Of a stretch of 16,520 nucleotides of DNA, positions 1 through 7,760 are shown piece after piece. The DNA comes from an uncultured Bacteroidota bacterium (lineage in GTDB: Bacteria; Bacteroidota; Bacteroidia; NS11-12g; UBA955): positions 1 to 16,520 of the forward strand of contig CAIRMY010000232.1 in NCBI GenBank assembly GCA_903879775.1, written 5' to 3'. The translations under genes were made by a program, and so were the position numbers. Under the pieces are notes generated by a model, which was not told the origin of the DNA, did not search any database, and saw only the letters and a list, made by a program, of their open reading frames with translations. Within the stretch, counting starts at the first letter, position 1. Every line of letters starts with the position of its first letter.

Positions 1-2258
1 ATCACTTTTGTCCAAGCTTTTACAAAGTCCTTTACAAATTTCTCTTTTGCATCGTCACTTGCATATACTTCAGCCAAAGCTCTCAATTCAGAATTAGAAC
101 CAAAGATCAAATCAGCTCTCGTTGCTGTCCAATTCACTTTTCCTGTGCTTCTATCCCGTCCTTCAAAAACTTCTTTAACATCATCAGTTGCTTTCCATTC
201 ATTGCGAATGTCTAAAAGATTCACAAAATAATCATTCGATAAAGCACCAACATTGCTCGTAAAAACGCCGTGTTTCGATTGATTGTAGTTTGCACCTAAA
301 ACCCTTAAACCACCCACCAAAACTGTCATTTCTGGTGCTGTCAATGTCAACAATTGCGCTTTATCAACCAACAATGCTTCTGTAGGAACAGTATATTGTG
401 CTCTAGAGTAATTTCTAAATCCATCGGCCATTGGTTCTAAAACTTCCATCGATTTTGCGTCCGTTTGCTCTTGCGTTGCATCCGTTCTACCCGCTCTAAA
501 TGGAACTTCAATTGCAAAACCCGCCTTTTTCGCAGAAATCTCAACCGCAGCAGAACCACCCAAAACAATCAAATCTGCCATAGACACTTTTTTGTCTTTG
601 CTCGATGCATTAAATTTCGACTGAATGTCCCTCAATTTTTCTAAAACCCTTTTCAATTGTTCAGGATTGTTTGCAGTCCATCTTACTTGTGGTTCCAATT
701 GAATTCTAGCACCGTTGGCACCACCTTTAAAATCTGTTCCACGGAAAGTAGATGCAGATGCCCAGGCTGTTGAAATCAATTCACTTGATGATAAACCTGA
801 GGCCAAAATTGCAGTCTTCAACGCAGCTACATCAGTTGCATCAACCATTTTATAATTCGCAGCTGGAATTGGATCCTGCCAAATAAAATCTTCTTTTGGA
901 ATTTCAGGACCAATATGTAACGATTTTGGACCCATATCGCGGTGCGTTAATTTGTACCAAGCTTTTGCAAATGCTTTGGTAAACTCCTCTGGATTATCTG
1001 CAAATCTTTTAGAAATTTTTGCGTATTCAGGATCAAATCTCAACGACAAATCTGTGGTTAACATTGTAGGTGCATGCTTCTTGGTAGAATCAAATGCATC
1101 TGGAACCATCACTTTTGAATCAACCGCCACCCATTGATGAGCACCTGCTGGACTTTTGGTTAACTTCCACTCTGTAGCGAACAAACTCTTGAAAAAACCT
1201 TGGCTCCATTTTGTTGGAGTGGTTGTCCATGTTACCTCCAAACCTGAAGTAATGGCATCTTTCCCTTTACCAGTGTTGTAAGAGCTTTTCCATCCGAAAC
1301 CTTGTTCTTCAATTGGTGCAGCCTCCGGCTCAGGACCAACATGTGAAGCTGGACCAGCTCCATGCGTTTTACCAAACGTATGACCACCAGCAATTAACGC
1401 CACTGTTTCTTCATCGTTCATACCCATTCTTCCAAATGTTTCACGGATGTCTTTTGCTGCTAGCAATGGATCAGGATTTCCGTTAGGGCCTTCTGGATTC
1501 ACATAAATCAATCCCATTTGCACCGCTGCTAAAGGATTCTCAAGTTTACGTCCCTCAGAATATCTTTTATCTTCCATAAATTTGGTTTCAGAACCCCAAT
1601 ACACATTGCTTTCTGGCTCCCAAACATCTACCCTACCTGCGCTAAATCCAAGTGTAGGAAAACCCATTGATTCCATGGCAACATTTCCTGTAAGAACCAT
1701 CAAATCGGCCCAAGAAATTTTGCTACCGTATTTTTGTTTAATCGGCCATAACAAACGGCGTGCTTTATCTAAGTTACCGTTGTCGGGCCAGCTATTTAGT
1801 GGAGCAAAACGTTGTTGTCCATCGCGAGAACCTCCTCTACCGTCACCAGTTCTGTAAGTTCCAGCACTATGCCAAGCCATACGGATGAACAAAGGTCCAT
1901 AATTGCCGTAATCTGCTGGCCACCAATCTTGCGATTGGGTCATGATTTTGCGCAAATCTGCCTTCAATGCTGGGTAATCCAATTTTGCAAAGGCTTTGCG
2001 GTAATCGAAATTTTCACCCATTGGGTCCGACAAATTCGAATTCTGTCTCAACACACTCAAATCGAGCTGATTTGGCCACCACTCTTTGTTTGTATTTCCT
2101 TTTTTGAGGGACATAGGAGCTGCAGCTTTAGGGGCTTCAACATCAGGAGCCGCCGACGAATGAAAAGGACATTTACCTTTGCTTGGTTCTCCGGCATGAG
2201 GCTGGGCATTTAGCTTAATTAAGCTTAAAACAAATGCTACAATGATTGCTTTCTTCAT
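1..2258 (-). CDS. katG: Catalase-peroxidase KatG, exported form, C-terminus cut by window edge
   Basis: Bifunctional heme enzyme that removes hydrogen peroxide by catalase and peroxidase reactions. About 752 codons are visible, and the last one is cut at the left edge just after the family's C-terminal sequence FVKDFVKAWTKV, so only a few residues are missing. The distal heme pocket motif RMAWH lies at residues 126-130 (R126, W129, H130). The covalent Met-Tyr-Trp adduct expected for the family can be built from W129, Y252 (LIYVNPEGP) and M278 (TFGRMGMND). The proximal heme ligand is H293 in AGGHTFGKTHGAGP. The second, degenerate peroxidase domain follows. The start at 2258 gives a hydrophobic leader (MKKAIIVAFVLSLIKLNAQ) resembling a Sec signal peptide, before the usual KCPFH segment, so the enzyme is probably periplasmic, unlike cytoplasmic E. 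coli KatG. It is divergent from oxyR, a typical arrangement for a peroxide-induced gene. Confidence 0.97.
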   Translation of the reverse strand, partial: MKKAIIVAFVLSLIKLNAQPHAGEPSKGKCPFHSSAAPDVEAPKAAAPMSLKKGNTNKEWWPNQLDLSVLRQNSNLSDPMGENFDYRKAFAKLDYPALKADLRKIMTQSQDWWPADYGNYGPLFIRMAWHSAGTYRTGDGRGGSRDGQQRFAPLNSWPDNGNLDKARRLLWPIKQKYGSKISWADLMVLTGNVAMESMGFPTLGFSAGRVDVWEPESNVYWGSETKFMEDKRYSEGRKLENPLAAVQMGLIYVNPEGPNGNPDPLLAAKDIRETFGRMGMNDEETVALIAGGHTFGKTHGAGPASHVGPEPEAAPIEEQGFGWKSSYNTGKGKDAITSGLEVTWTTTPTKWSQGFFKSLFATEWKLTKSPAGAHQWVAVDSKVMVPDAFDSTKKHAPTMLTTDLSLRFDPEYAKISKRFADNPEEFTKAFAKAWYKLTHRDMGPKSLHIGPEIPKEDFIWQDPIPAANYKMVDATDVAALKTAILASGLSSSELISTAWASASTFRGTDFKGGANGARIQLEPQVRWTANNPEQLKRVLEKLRDIQSKFNASSKDKKVSMADLIVLGGSAAVEISAKKAGFAIEVPFRAGRTDATQEQTDAKSMEVLEPMADGFRNYSRAQYTVPTEALLVDKAQLLTLTAPEMTVLVGGLRVLGANYNQSKHGVFTSNVGALSNDYFVNLLDIRNEWKATDDVKEVFEGRDRSTGKVNWTATRADLIFGSNSELRALAEVYASDDAKEKFVKDFVKAWTKV

Positions 2259-2284
2259 AGTTTATAAAATTTAGTTATTTTCTG

Positions 2285-2315
2285 TTTGATATGTCAAAAT
2301 TACCGCGTTAATTTG
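2285..2315 (+). promoter_or_regulatory. oxyR: Candidate oxyR promoter (TTTG, 20-base spacer, TAATTTG)
   Basis: TTTG at 2285-2288 and TAATTTG at 2309-2315 are separated by 20 bases, close to the Bacteroidota -33/-7 arrangement, although the -7 element is one T short of TAnnTTTG. It overlaps the katG promoter on the other strand, so the two transcription units would compete in a gap of about 100 bases. Confidence 0.3.
2295..2302 (-). promoter_or_regulatory. katG: Candidate katG promoter, -7 element TAATTTTG
   Basis: On the minus strand this is an exact match to the Bacteroidota sigma-A -7 consensus TAnnTTTG, ending 36 bases before the katG ATG. The -33 position holds only a weak TTTC-like element, which would fit a promoter that needs an activator such as OxyR. 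The assignment is by pattern only. Confidence 0.45.
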
Positions 2316-2326
2316 TTTCACAGAAA

Positions 2327-2352
2327 CTATATTTTCAATAACAATATTGATA
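2327..2352. promoter_or_regulatory. Possible OxyR-type half-sites between oxyR and katG
   Basis: CTAT (2327-2330), seven bases, ATAA (2338-2341), seven bases, GATA (2349-2352) follow the spacing of the OxyR consensus (ATAG/CTAT tetrads separated by seven bases), but only the first tetrad is exact. The site lies just upstream of the katG promoter, where activation would be expected, and downstream of the candidate oxyR promoter, where binding could repress oxyR. This is weak sequence evidence. Confidence 0.25.
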
Positions 2353-2358
2353 AAATCG

Positions 2359-3294
2359 ATGAACATTCACCAATTCCAATACATCCTAGCACTTGCAGAA
2401 ACACGGCACTTCGAAAATGCTGCAGAAAAATGCTGTATCACACAATCTACTTTGAGCACCATGATTTCAAAATTCGAAGATGAGGTTGGAATTATGATTT
2501 TCGACCGCAAAAAAAAGCCTGTAGATATTACTTCCGAAGGAATGATCATCATTGAGCAATTGAAAAAAATACACAAAGAAATTGAGCAGCTTACAGAAAT
2601 TTCCAAAGAAATAAAGGGTGAAGTGAGTGGTGACTTAACCATATCTGTCATTCCAACGATTGCTCCCGGTATTCTACCTTTATTTATCACTGATTTTGCA
2701 TCTAAATTCCCCAGCTTAAACATTGAGGTTAAGGAGGAAACCACAGCAGAAATCATGCGTCAAATTAAATCGAGGGACTTAGACATTGGAATTGTTTCGA
2801 TACCATTGAACGACAAAGATTTGAGAGAAATTCATCTTTACGACGAACCTTTCGTGTTTTTTGATACCAATTCATTCAATGCCAACAAAGTTGACGCAGC
2901 AAATTTGGATGTGTCTAACATTTGTCTTTTGGATGAAGGACATTGTATGCGGGCACAAATTTTGGAACTCTGCAACATGCAAACCAACCGATTGAACAAT
3001 CAAATCAATTTCAAATACAATGCTGGCTCAATAGATAGTTTGATGCGATTTGTAAAGGCCAACAAAGCGTCTACTTTATTGCCATTTTTGTCTTCCACAG
3101 ACCTTCCTGAAACCGATGCTTGCCACATCCACCCATTTGAAGACCCCATGCCATTTAGATCAATTGGATTGGTGGTGCACCGACATTTTGTGAAAAACAT
3201 GGTTTTGGAAATGCTCAAAAAAGAAATCTTACTAAAAGTAACCCCTTTAATCGAAAATACGCAGCTCGAAGGCAAAATGTTAATGCCTATATAA
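2359..3294 (+). CDS. oxyR: OxyR, peroxide-sensing LysR-type regulator
   Basis: Transcriptional regulator that senses hydrogen peroxide through a reversible disulfide and activates katG-type defence genes. The 311-residue length is normal for the family. An N-terminal winged helix-turn-helix of the LysR type begins MNIHQFQYILALAETRHF, closely resembling the E. coli OxyR start. The regulatory domain contains DEGHCMRAQILELC, with H195, C196 and C205. The nine-residue Cys spacing matches the C199-C208 redox pair of E. coli OxyR, which sets it apart from other LysR proteins. The ATG at 2359 was chosen because an in-frame TTG at 2347 would add four residues not seen in relatives. No strong purine-rich ribosome binding site precedes it. 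The divergent neighbour katG is its expected target. Confidence 0.93.
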   Translation: MNIHQFQYILALAETRHFENAAEKCCITQSTLSTMISKFEDEVGIMIFDRKKKPVDITSEGMIIIEQLKKIHKEIEQLTEISKEIKGEVSGDLTISVIPTIAPGILPLFITDFASKFPSLNIEVKEETTAEIMRQIKSRDLDIGIVSIPLNDKDLREIHLYDEPFVFFDTNSFNANKVDAANLDVSNICLLDEGHCMRAQILELCNMQTNRLNNQINFKYNAGSIDSLMRFVKANKASTLLPFLSSTDLPETDACHIHPFEDPMPFRSIGLVVHRHFVKNMVLEMLKKEILLKVTPLIENTQLEGKMLMPI

Positions 3295-3317
3295 AAATGC
3301 AAATCCGAAACAAAACC

Positions 3318-3866
3318 TTAATTCAATTGATACATCATCCCAATCAAACCATAAATGGGATAAACAGTGCCCAATCCTGTATACCCATCTCCGTAAAACA
3401 AATTATATCCACCGCTTATTTGAAGCATTAGATGTTTATTTGATTTAGGAATTTCAATTGAAACACCAGGTTCAAATGAACAAAGTTTCATAGCAGTTGG
3501 AAGCCCAGAAAACAATTCAGCATCTTCCCCATAGCTTACAAAGGCAGCCCCAAAATTCAATTTCAAAAATGGCTGTACCTTTTTGTTGATTCTGTAAAAC
3601 TTTGCAACAGAGAATTCTGTTTCATATGTCGACAATGCGTTCGATGTCATAGCACTTCCCATCAAAGAACTTCCAAAAGAAAATCCGAATTGAACACTAT
3701 GATTTGATATTTTAGAGGAACTTGCGTTTACAGAAACACCATTTGTCCAATAAAATCCGGCATATTTTTTAAAACGAATACCTGAATTAAAATGATAATT
3801 ATCTTGTGCCAATGTCGGCATGATTGCCGCGAAAAATGCAAATAATAAAACAAATATCTTTCTCAT
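3318..3866 (-). CDS. Small outer-membrane beta-barrel-like protein, function unknown
   Basis: A 182-residue protein with a clear signal peptide (hydrophobic residues 4-19, then LAQ near residue 21). The mature part is rich in alternating hydrophobic/polar stretches with many Gly, Ser and aromatic residues (for example VQFGFSFGSSL, FLKLNFGAAF, ISGGYNLFYGDGYTG), the usual look of a small outer-membrane beta-barrel of Bacteroidota. I do not recognise a specific family. Its ATG overlaps the TGA of the upstream alpha/beta hydrolase gene (ATGA, four bases shared), so the two are probably translationally coupled and may act together. It is convergent with oxyR, only 23 bases away, with no obvious terminator hairpin between them. 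Confidence 0.75.
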   Translation of the reverse strand: MRKIFVLLFAFFAAIMPTLAQDNYHFNSGIRFKKYAGFYWTNGVSVNASSSKISNHSVQFGFSFGSSLMGSAMTSNALSTYETEFSVAKFYRINKKVQPFLKLNFGAAFVSYGEDAELFSGLPTAMKLCSFEPGVSIEIPKSNKHLMLQISGGYNLFYGDGYTGLGTVYPIYGLIGMMYQLN

Positions 3867-4813
3867 AAAACACCTATTTTTATTTGGTTAAACACAAATT
3901 GTTGGTTTTTAATATCGTCATTAGAAAATTCATTTCTGCCTCGTAAACGCGTAAAGACATGCAATTGAGAATTCACCATCACTACATCAATATTTCCGCC
4001 ATCAATCGAATGAATTCCTCTTTTCAATAAAGCGGCACTTACTGGATCAGCAGTGCCATCTTTCAATGATTTATAAACCACCAATTGAATATTTTTGGGC
4101 AATACAATTCCCTCTTCTAACTCTTTGCGAACTAATTGCGTAACTTCATTCAATTGTTCTAAAGCCTGATAGGGACGATACTTATACCAATACCCATTTT
4201 CACCTTTTTCCATAGTGGTTTCTACATAATCGAGAGCCGGACCAATTGCAGGAATCAACGACAAAGTTTTATTCGACGGAACAACGACAGGATCAACAAA
4301 ATAAACCTTCCTTAATTGTGCCAAATCAATTTTCTGTTTTTGCAACATATCCAAAACCAATGGACAACCTGTTGATGAAGCTGCAATATTGATATTTTCA
4401 TAACCCAGAGCACTCAATTTGTTAAATTCTTCAACAATTGGAGATTGCCATTGTTCCCAGGTGCCATTTTTAAAATCAACATAATCACGGCCATGAGCCC
4501 CTAATAAAACTTGAGAGGTATAAAAATCTTTAGTTATTTGCGAATACTCCTTAAATTCCTGCCATTCAAAAGTAGTTGCCGAAAATCCATGCGCCAATAT
4601 AATGACCGGTTTTTTCAAATCTGCTGGCTTAGGATTTTCTATTGCAGCTGAAAGCAAATACAATTTCGGATATAAAAGGCTTGAGTCGTTGATGATTCGA
4701 CCGTCTAAGTCCAAAGTTTCATTAATTGGCGGCATCGCCCCTTCTTTTGAACAACCAACTGTTGTCATCAAAATAAAGACACCTATGGAATGAAGAATAT
4801 TTCGATAATTCAT
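3863..4813 (-). CDS. Lipoprotein alpha/beta hydrolase, probable esterase or lipase
   Basis: A 316-residue secreted hydrolase. The N-terminus has a hydrophobic segment and a lipobox ending at C21 (TVGC), so it should be lipidated and membrane-attached. The alpha/beta hydrolase fold is shown by the HG oxyanion motif (ILAHGF, H75-G76), a nucleophile elbow variant A-S-S-T-G (S147 as likely nucleophile, with Ala replacing the usual first Gly), a likely catalytic Asp near residue 252 or 256 (SLKDGTADP) and His285 (NSQLHVF). The layout resembles small carboxylesterases of the Est30 type, but the substrate cannot be told. Residues after the lipid Cys (SKEG) are charged and could partly resemble the Bacteroidota lipoprotein surface-export signal, though the match is poor. 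It is the first gene of a two-gene unit with the beta-barrel gene that overlaps its stop. Confidence 0.8.
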   Translation of the reverse strand: MNYRNILHSIGVFILMTTVGCSKEGAMPPINETLDLDGRIINDSSLLYPKLYLLSAAIENPKPADLKKPVIILAHGFSATTFEWQEFKEYSQITKDFYTSQVLLGAHGRDYVDFKNGTWEQWQSPIVEEFNKLSALGYENINIAASSTGCPLVLDMLQKQKIDLAQLRKVYFVDPVVVPSNKTLSLIPAIGPALDYVETTMEKGENGYWYKYRPYQALEQLNEVTQLVRKELEEGIVLPKNIQLVVYKSLKDGTADPVSAALLKRGIHSIDGGNIDVVMVNSQLHVFTRLRGRNEFSNDDIKNQQFVFNQIKIGVL

Positions 4814-4838
4814 TGATATTTTAATTTAGTGGATGTTC

Positions 4839-4846
4839 CAAAGATA
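4839..4846 (-). promoter_or_regulatory. Candidate -7 promoter element TATCTTTG for the hydrolase/beta-barrel pair
   Basis: Exact TAnnTTTG match on the minus strand, 25 bases before the ATG at 4813. No clear TTTG is found about 20 bases further upstream, only an AGTG-like sequence. It is the only good candidate in the divergent gap 4814-4912. Confidence 0.4.
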
Positions 4847-4912
4847 AAATAAGATTATTATAGTTTCACTTGAAATTTATAAGTATCATTGTTAAAAATA
4901 TTCAATCAAAAA

Positions 4913-5572
4913 ATGAAAAAACCAATCTTGGCGATAGTGTTGAACATCTTTTTGTCACTATCTGTGCTTGCTCAATCAGAAATCCCAAAAGCCATTGGCC
5001 ATGTGCATGATTATGCCAATAAGTTAAATCAAGATGAGTTAGATACACTCAATACAATGCTCCACATGTATTATAAACGAACCACAGGTAAAATTGCTGT
5101 GGTCATGGAACAAGACTCAGACGAAGAACCATTTGATAGATCCTTAAATTATGCTAGAACTTGGAAAGTGGGTACAAAAGACTCAAACAATGGTTTGTTG
5201 TTCTATATCAATTTAACCAAAAGAAAAACATTTGTACAAGTTGCAAATAAGCTCCAAGGAACTTTAAATGATGGCAAAATTGGAGAAATCTTAAGAAATG
5301 ATTGGAATCCCAATGCAAAAAATAGCCAATACTACTTGGGTATCAAGCAAACAATAACTGTATTGATGACAAATATTGAAGGGAAAACACCCCCACCGGT
5401 TACAGAAATAATCCATTTTAAAAATCCCAACCAAACTTCAACCTTTAATATCCCATTTTTCGTGCATTTAATTGCATTGATTATCATTGCAATACAAGTA
5501 TATTCTTTAAGATTTGACCTTAAAGGGGCTAAAAAATTAAAACAAGTAGAGAAAGGAGAATTGGTATTATGA
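4913..5572 (+). CDS. TPM-domain membrane-anchored periplasmic protein (YgcG/Psb32 family)
   Basis: A 219-residue protein: signal peptide (about residues 1-21, ending LAQ), a TPM domain (TLP18.3/Psb32/MOLO-1 fold, about 24-155) and one transmembrane helix (about 178-201) followed by a short basic tail. The TPM domain shows the typical opening (IPKAIGHVHDYANKLNQDEL), the strand TGKIAVVMEQ and the core NGLLFYINLTKRKTFVQV. TPM proteins are linked to membrane-protein quality control, photosystem repair in plants and weak phosphatase activity; no role can be assigned here. The ATG at 4913 is used because it starts directly at the signal peptide; an upstream in-frame TTG at 4889 is less likely. The stop overlaps the ATG of the next gene (ATGA), which carries the Gly/Ser-rich tail that single-chain TPM proteins usually have. 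Confidence 0.82.
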   Translation: MKKPILAIVLNIFLSLSVLAQSEIPKAIGHVHDYANKLNQDELDTLNTMLHMYYKRTTGKIAVVMEQDSDEEPFDRSLNYARTWKVGTKDSNNGLLFYINLTKRKTFVQVANKLQGTLNDGKIGEILRNDWNPNAKNSQYYLGIKQTITVLMTNIEGKTPPPVTEIIHFKNPNQTSTFNIPFFVHLIALIIIAIQVYSLRFDLKGAKKLKQVEKGELVL

Positions 5573-6105
5573 GTTTTTCGGAAATCACCTTGATTACAGA
5601 AATTTTAACCATCACAGGCTTAGGATTCTGGGCAACCACTTTACGCAAAAAAAACAAAGCGAAATTCTTGAATTTAAAGTTGTATTCTATAAAAGACTTA
5701 AATGAAAAGGACGTGCATTTAAACGGCATTAAAAACATGATTCGCCTTGAAGAAAATGATCCGTCGTTAATGCGAGAAACACAGTTGCTCATGTTGCAAA
5801 AACTGGGAGTCGATTTAGAAGCAATGCAAGTTGAGGCCAACCGGATTCAAGCTGAAAAAGATGCATACGATAACGACCCAAATATTTCTGAAGAAGAAAG
5901 AATACAAAGGAGATTGGCAAGAATTGAAGAACGAGAGAGAGAACTTGCGCAACGAGAGAGAAACAATGAAGAAGAATATCTAAGAAATCAAAGAAGCAGC
6001 AGCACTTCAGAAAAATCAGACAGTTCAAGTTCAAGTTCTGACTCTAGTTCAAGTTCCGGAGATGGTGGCGGATTTGATGGCGGAGGCTCCGGTTCTAGTT
6101 GGTAA
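5569..6105 (+). CDS. Partner of the TPM protein: helix, coiled coil and Gly/Ser-rich tail
   Basis: A 178-residue protein with a moderately hydrophobic N-terminal helix (about residues 5-25) followed by the basic stretch RKKNK, suggesting a membrane anchor with the rest in the cytoplasm. Residues about 75-145 are strongly charged and helical, rich in Glu/Arg (EEERIQRRLARIEERERELA), a likely coiled coil. The end is a Ser-rich run and then a Gly-rich tail ending SGSSW. A tail of Gly, Phe and Ser ending in SGSW-like residues is usual at the C-terminus of YgcG-type TPM proteins, so this gene looks like the detached rear half of such a protein. Its ATG overlaps the TPM gene stop by four bases, implying coupled translation and a shared complex. 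No independent enzymatic motif was found. Confidence 0.7.
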   Translation: MSFSEITLITEILTITGLGFWATTLRKKNKAKFLNLKLYSIKDLNEKDVHLNGIKNMIRLEENDPSLMRETQLLMLQKLGVDLEAMQVEANRIQAEKDAYDNDPNISEEERIQRRLARIEERERELAQRERNNEEEYLRNQRSSSTSEKSDSSSSSSDSSSSSGDGGGFDGGGSGSSW

Positions 6106-6112
6106 TAAATTA

Positions 6113-6144
6113 TTGAAACGATTCAAACAAAAAACATAAATTTG
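6113..6144 (+). promoter_or_regulatory. Candidate promoter (TTG, 21-base spacer, TAAATTTG) at a GTG start
   Basis: TAAATTTG (6137-6144) fits TAnnTTTG exactly, with a TTG at 6113-6115 at suitable spacing. The element ends only four bases before the GTG at 6149, so transcription would start at or next to the start codon, giving a leaderless or nearly leaderless message. Confidence 0.35.
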
Positions 6145-6148
6145 ACTT

Positions 6149-6988
6149 GTGAATAAACTTATTGTTTTGTTAATCTTATTTTTCAATTTATTTTTAACAT
6201 CAACTGCCCAAACGACTCAATTAAATGATCTGAAAATATCCTCATTAAAAAAAGGAAATTTCTATTTTTATTGGGGCTGGAATAAAGAAAAATACACCAC
6301 GTCTAATATACATTTCTGGGGCAACAATTATGATTTTACGCTTGCCGATGTTGCGGCAAAAGACAAACAGACCCGTTTCGACCCTGAAATGTATTTCGGA
6401 ATTACAAACATTACGATTCCACAATATAACTGGAGAGTGGGTTATTATTTATCAAACAAATATCAAATTTCAGTTGGCTTCGACCATATGAAATATGTGA
6501 TGGTTAACGATCAACCTTCTACCATTAACGGATACATTCACAATACTGGCACTCAATACGATGGCGATTATACAAATCAGGATTTCACAATTGCACAAGA
6601 TTTCTTGCTATTTGAACACACTGATGGATTAAATTACATCAATTCAGAACTCCGCAGGAATGATGAAATTTGGAGCAATAAATTTTTAAATGTGAGTGTG
6701 CAAGAGGGACTTGGGCTTGGGGTATTATTTCCTAGAACCAATTCAACTTTAATGCACAATGATCGAAACGATGAATGGCATGTTTCAGGTTTCGGAGTTG
6801 CAGCGGTTGGAGCCATTCAAGCAAAGTTTTTAAAATATATTTTTATTCAATCTGAATTAAAGGCTGGCTACATTAACATGCCCGACATTAAGACAACGAA
6901 ATTCAGTTCAGACAAAGCTTCTCAACAATTTGGATTTCTGCAATACAACATTGTTTTTGGTGCTGAATTCCCTATTTATAAGAAATAA
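6149..6988 (+). CDS. Signal-peptide protein, probable outer-membrane beta-barrel
   Basis: A 279-residue protein starting with GTG. The GTG is chosen because it lies directly before a textbook signal peptide (hydrophobic residues about 4-17, then STAQ at residue 21) and no ATG fits. The mature protein is rich in aromatic residues and in alternating strand-like segments (NFYFYWGW, WRVGYYLSNKYQISVGFDHMK, GLGLGVLFP, FGAEFPIYK), and ends in a strand-like segment, consistent with an outer-membrane barrel. Similar proteins are usually annotated as hypothetical in Bacteroidota. The Asp/Asn-rich loops and the HMKYVM strand are visible, but no catalytic motif is. It lies 43 bases after the TPM pair on the same strand and may be read from the upstream promoter or its own. 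Confidence 0.7.
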   Translation: MNKLIVLLILFFNLFLTSTAQTTQLNDLKISSLKKGNFYFYWGWNKEKYTTSNIHFWGNNYDFTLADVAAKDKQTRFDPEMYFGITNITIPQYNWRVGYYLSNKYQISVGFDHMKYVMVNDQPSTINGYIHNTGTQYDGDYTNQDFTIAQDFLLFEHTDGLNYINSELRRNDEIWSNKFLNVSVQEGLGLGVLFPRTNSTLMHNDRNDEWHVSGFGVAAVGAIQAKFLKYIFIQSELKAGYINMPDIKTTKFSSDKASQQFGFLQYNIVFGAEFPIYKK

Positions 6989-7134
6989 ACTTTATTTTTT
7001 TACATTCAACTGGTTTCGCTGGAATTTTGATTGATTGACTTCTATGGATTAAATAAATTCTCAATAGAATAAAGATTAGATAACATTCAGTTACTTTCCA
7101 TGATTTTATTTTGGTCGCATACAAAATTCAAAGT

Positions 7135-7734
7135 ATGTCCATTAAATTAGTAACAGATAGAATCATCTTACGAGAGTTAGAAATTTCAGATTTAGAGAAT
7201 TTCCATTTTTTAGAAACAGATGAAACCATATTGAAATATTACGGAAATTATCCTAAAAGAAACATTCTGGAAACTAAAGATTTATTAAATTATGTCATCG
7301 CCCAATATGAAAAATTCAATACGGGTAGACTTGCCATTATTCACAAAATCAACAATGAATATATGGGTTGGTGCGGGATAAAATACAATGAACAACAAAG
7401 ATATAACTACACGAATTATTATGATCTTGGCTATAGGCTTAAACCAGAATTTTGGGGGAAAGGATTTGCAACAGAAGCAAGTAAAGTATGTATACAGTAT
7501 GGCTTCGAAGAACTTAAAATAAATAAAATTCACGCAATCGTCAATATCGAAAATAAACCATCCATCAATGTAATTGAAAAACTTGGAAAGTTCAATAAAG
7601 AAAAATTCATTGAAAACAACTGTCATAAATATTGGTACAGCATTATAAATGAACAGCAAGAAATCAAGGATGAATTTGAGAATATGAATTTAAATATGTC
7701 AAAACACAAGTTTAACATTGAGTTAATGCAATAA
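7135..7734 (+). CDS. GNAT acetyltransferase, RimJ/RimL type
   Basis: A 199-residue acetyltransferase expected to move the acetyl group from acetyl-CoA to an amine, either a protein N-terminus or a small molecule. It opens with the typical TDRIILRELEISDLENF. The acetyl-CoA loop is seen as RLKPEFWGKGFATEA (residues about 101-115, with the G108-K109-G110 turn), preceded by the strand YDLGY. The later motif NIENKPSINVIEKLGK is the usual family helix region. The ATG at 7135 is used; an in-frame TTG at 7111 would add eight residues not expected in the family. The last ~20 residues (NMNLNMSKHKFNIELMQ) go beyond the core fold. The substrate cannot be deduced from neighbours. Confidence 0.88.
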   Translation: MSIKLVTDRIILRELEISDLENFHFLETDETILKYYGNYPKRNILETKDLLNYVIAQYEKFNTGRLAIIHKINNEYMGWCGIKYNEQQRYNYTNYYDLGYRLKPEFWGKGFATEASKVCIQYGFEELKINKIHAIVNIENKPSINVIEKLGKFNKEKFIENNCHKYWYSIINEQQEIKDEFENMNLNMSKHKFNIELMQ

Positions 7735-7760
7735 ATACATCCCAAAGCAACCTTTGTGCC

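Noticed and set aside
1582..2213. Plus-strand open frames across katG
   Set aside because: They lie antisense to a clearly conserved katG reading frame and show no family-like sequence.
2347..2358. TTG start for oxyR four codons upstream
   Set aside because: The ATG at 2359 gives the N-terminus seen in OxyR proteins; the TTG adds four unsupported residues.
3295..3317. Terminator between convergent oxyR and the beta-barrel gene
   Set aside because: No inverted repeat with a T-tract could be found in the 23 bases.
4889..4912. TTG start for the TPM gene eight codons upstream
   Set aside because: The ATG at 4913 starts directly at the signal peptide, while the extension would place extra residues before it.
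6022..6056. AGTTC-rich hexamer repeats in the coiled-coil/Ser-tail gene
   Set aside because: They encode the Ser-rich linker; the six-base unit keeps the frame, so this is ordinary low-complexity coding sequence rather than a regulatory or phase-variable repeat.
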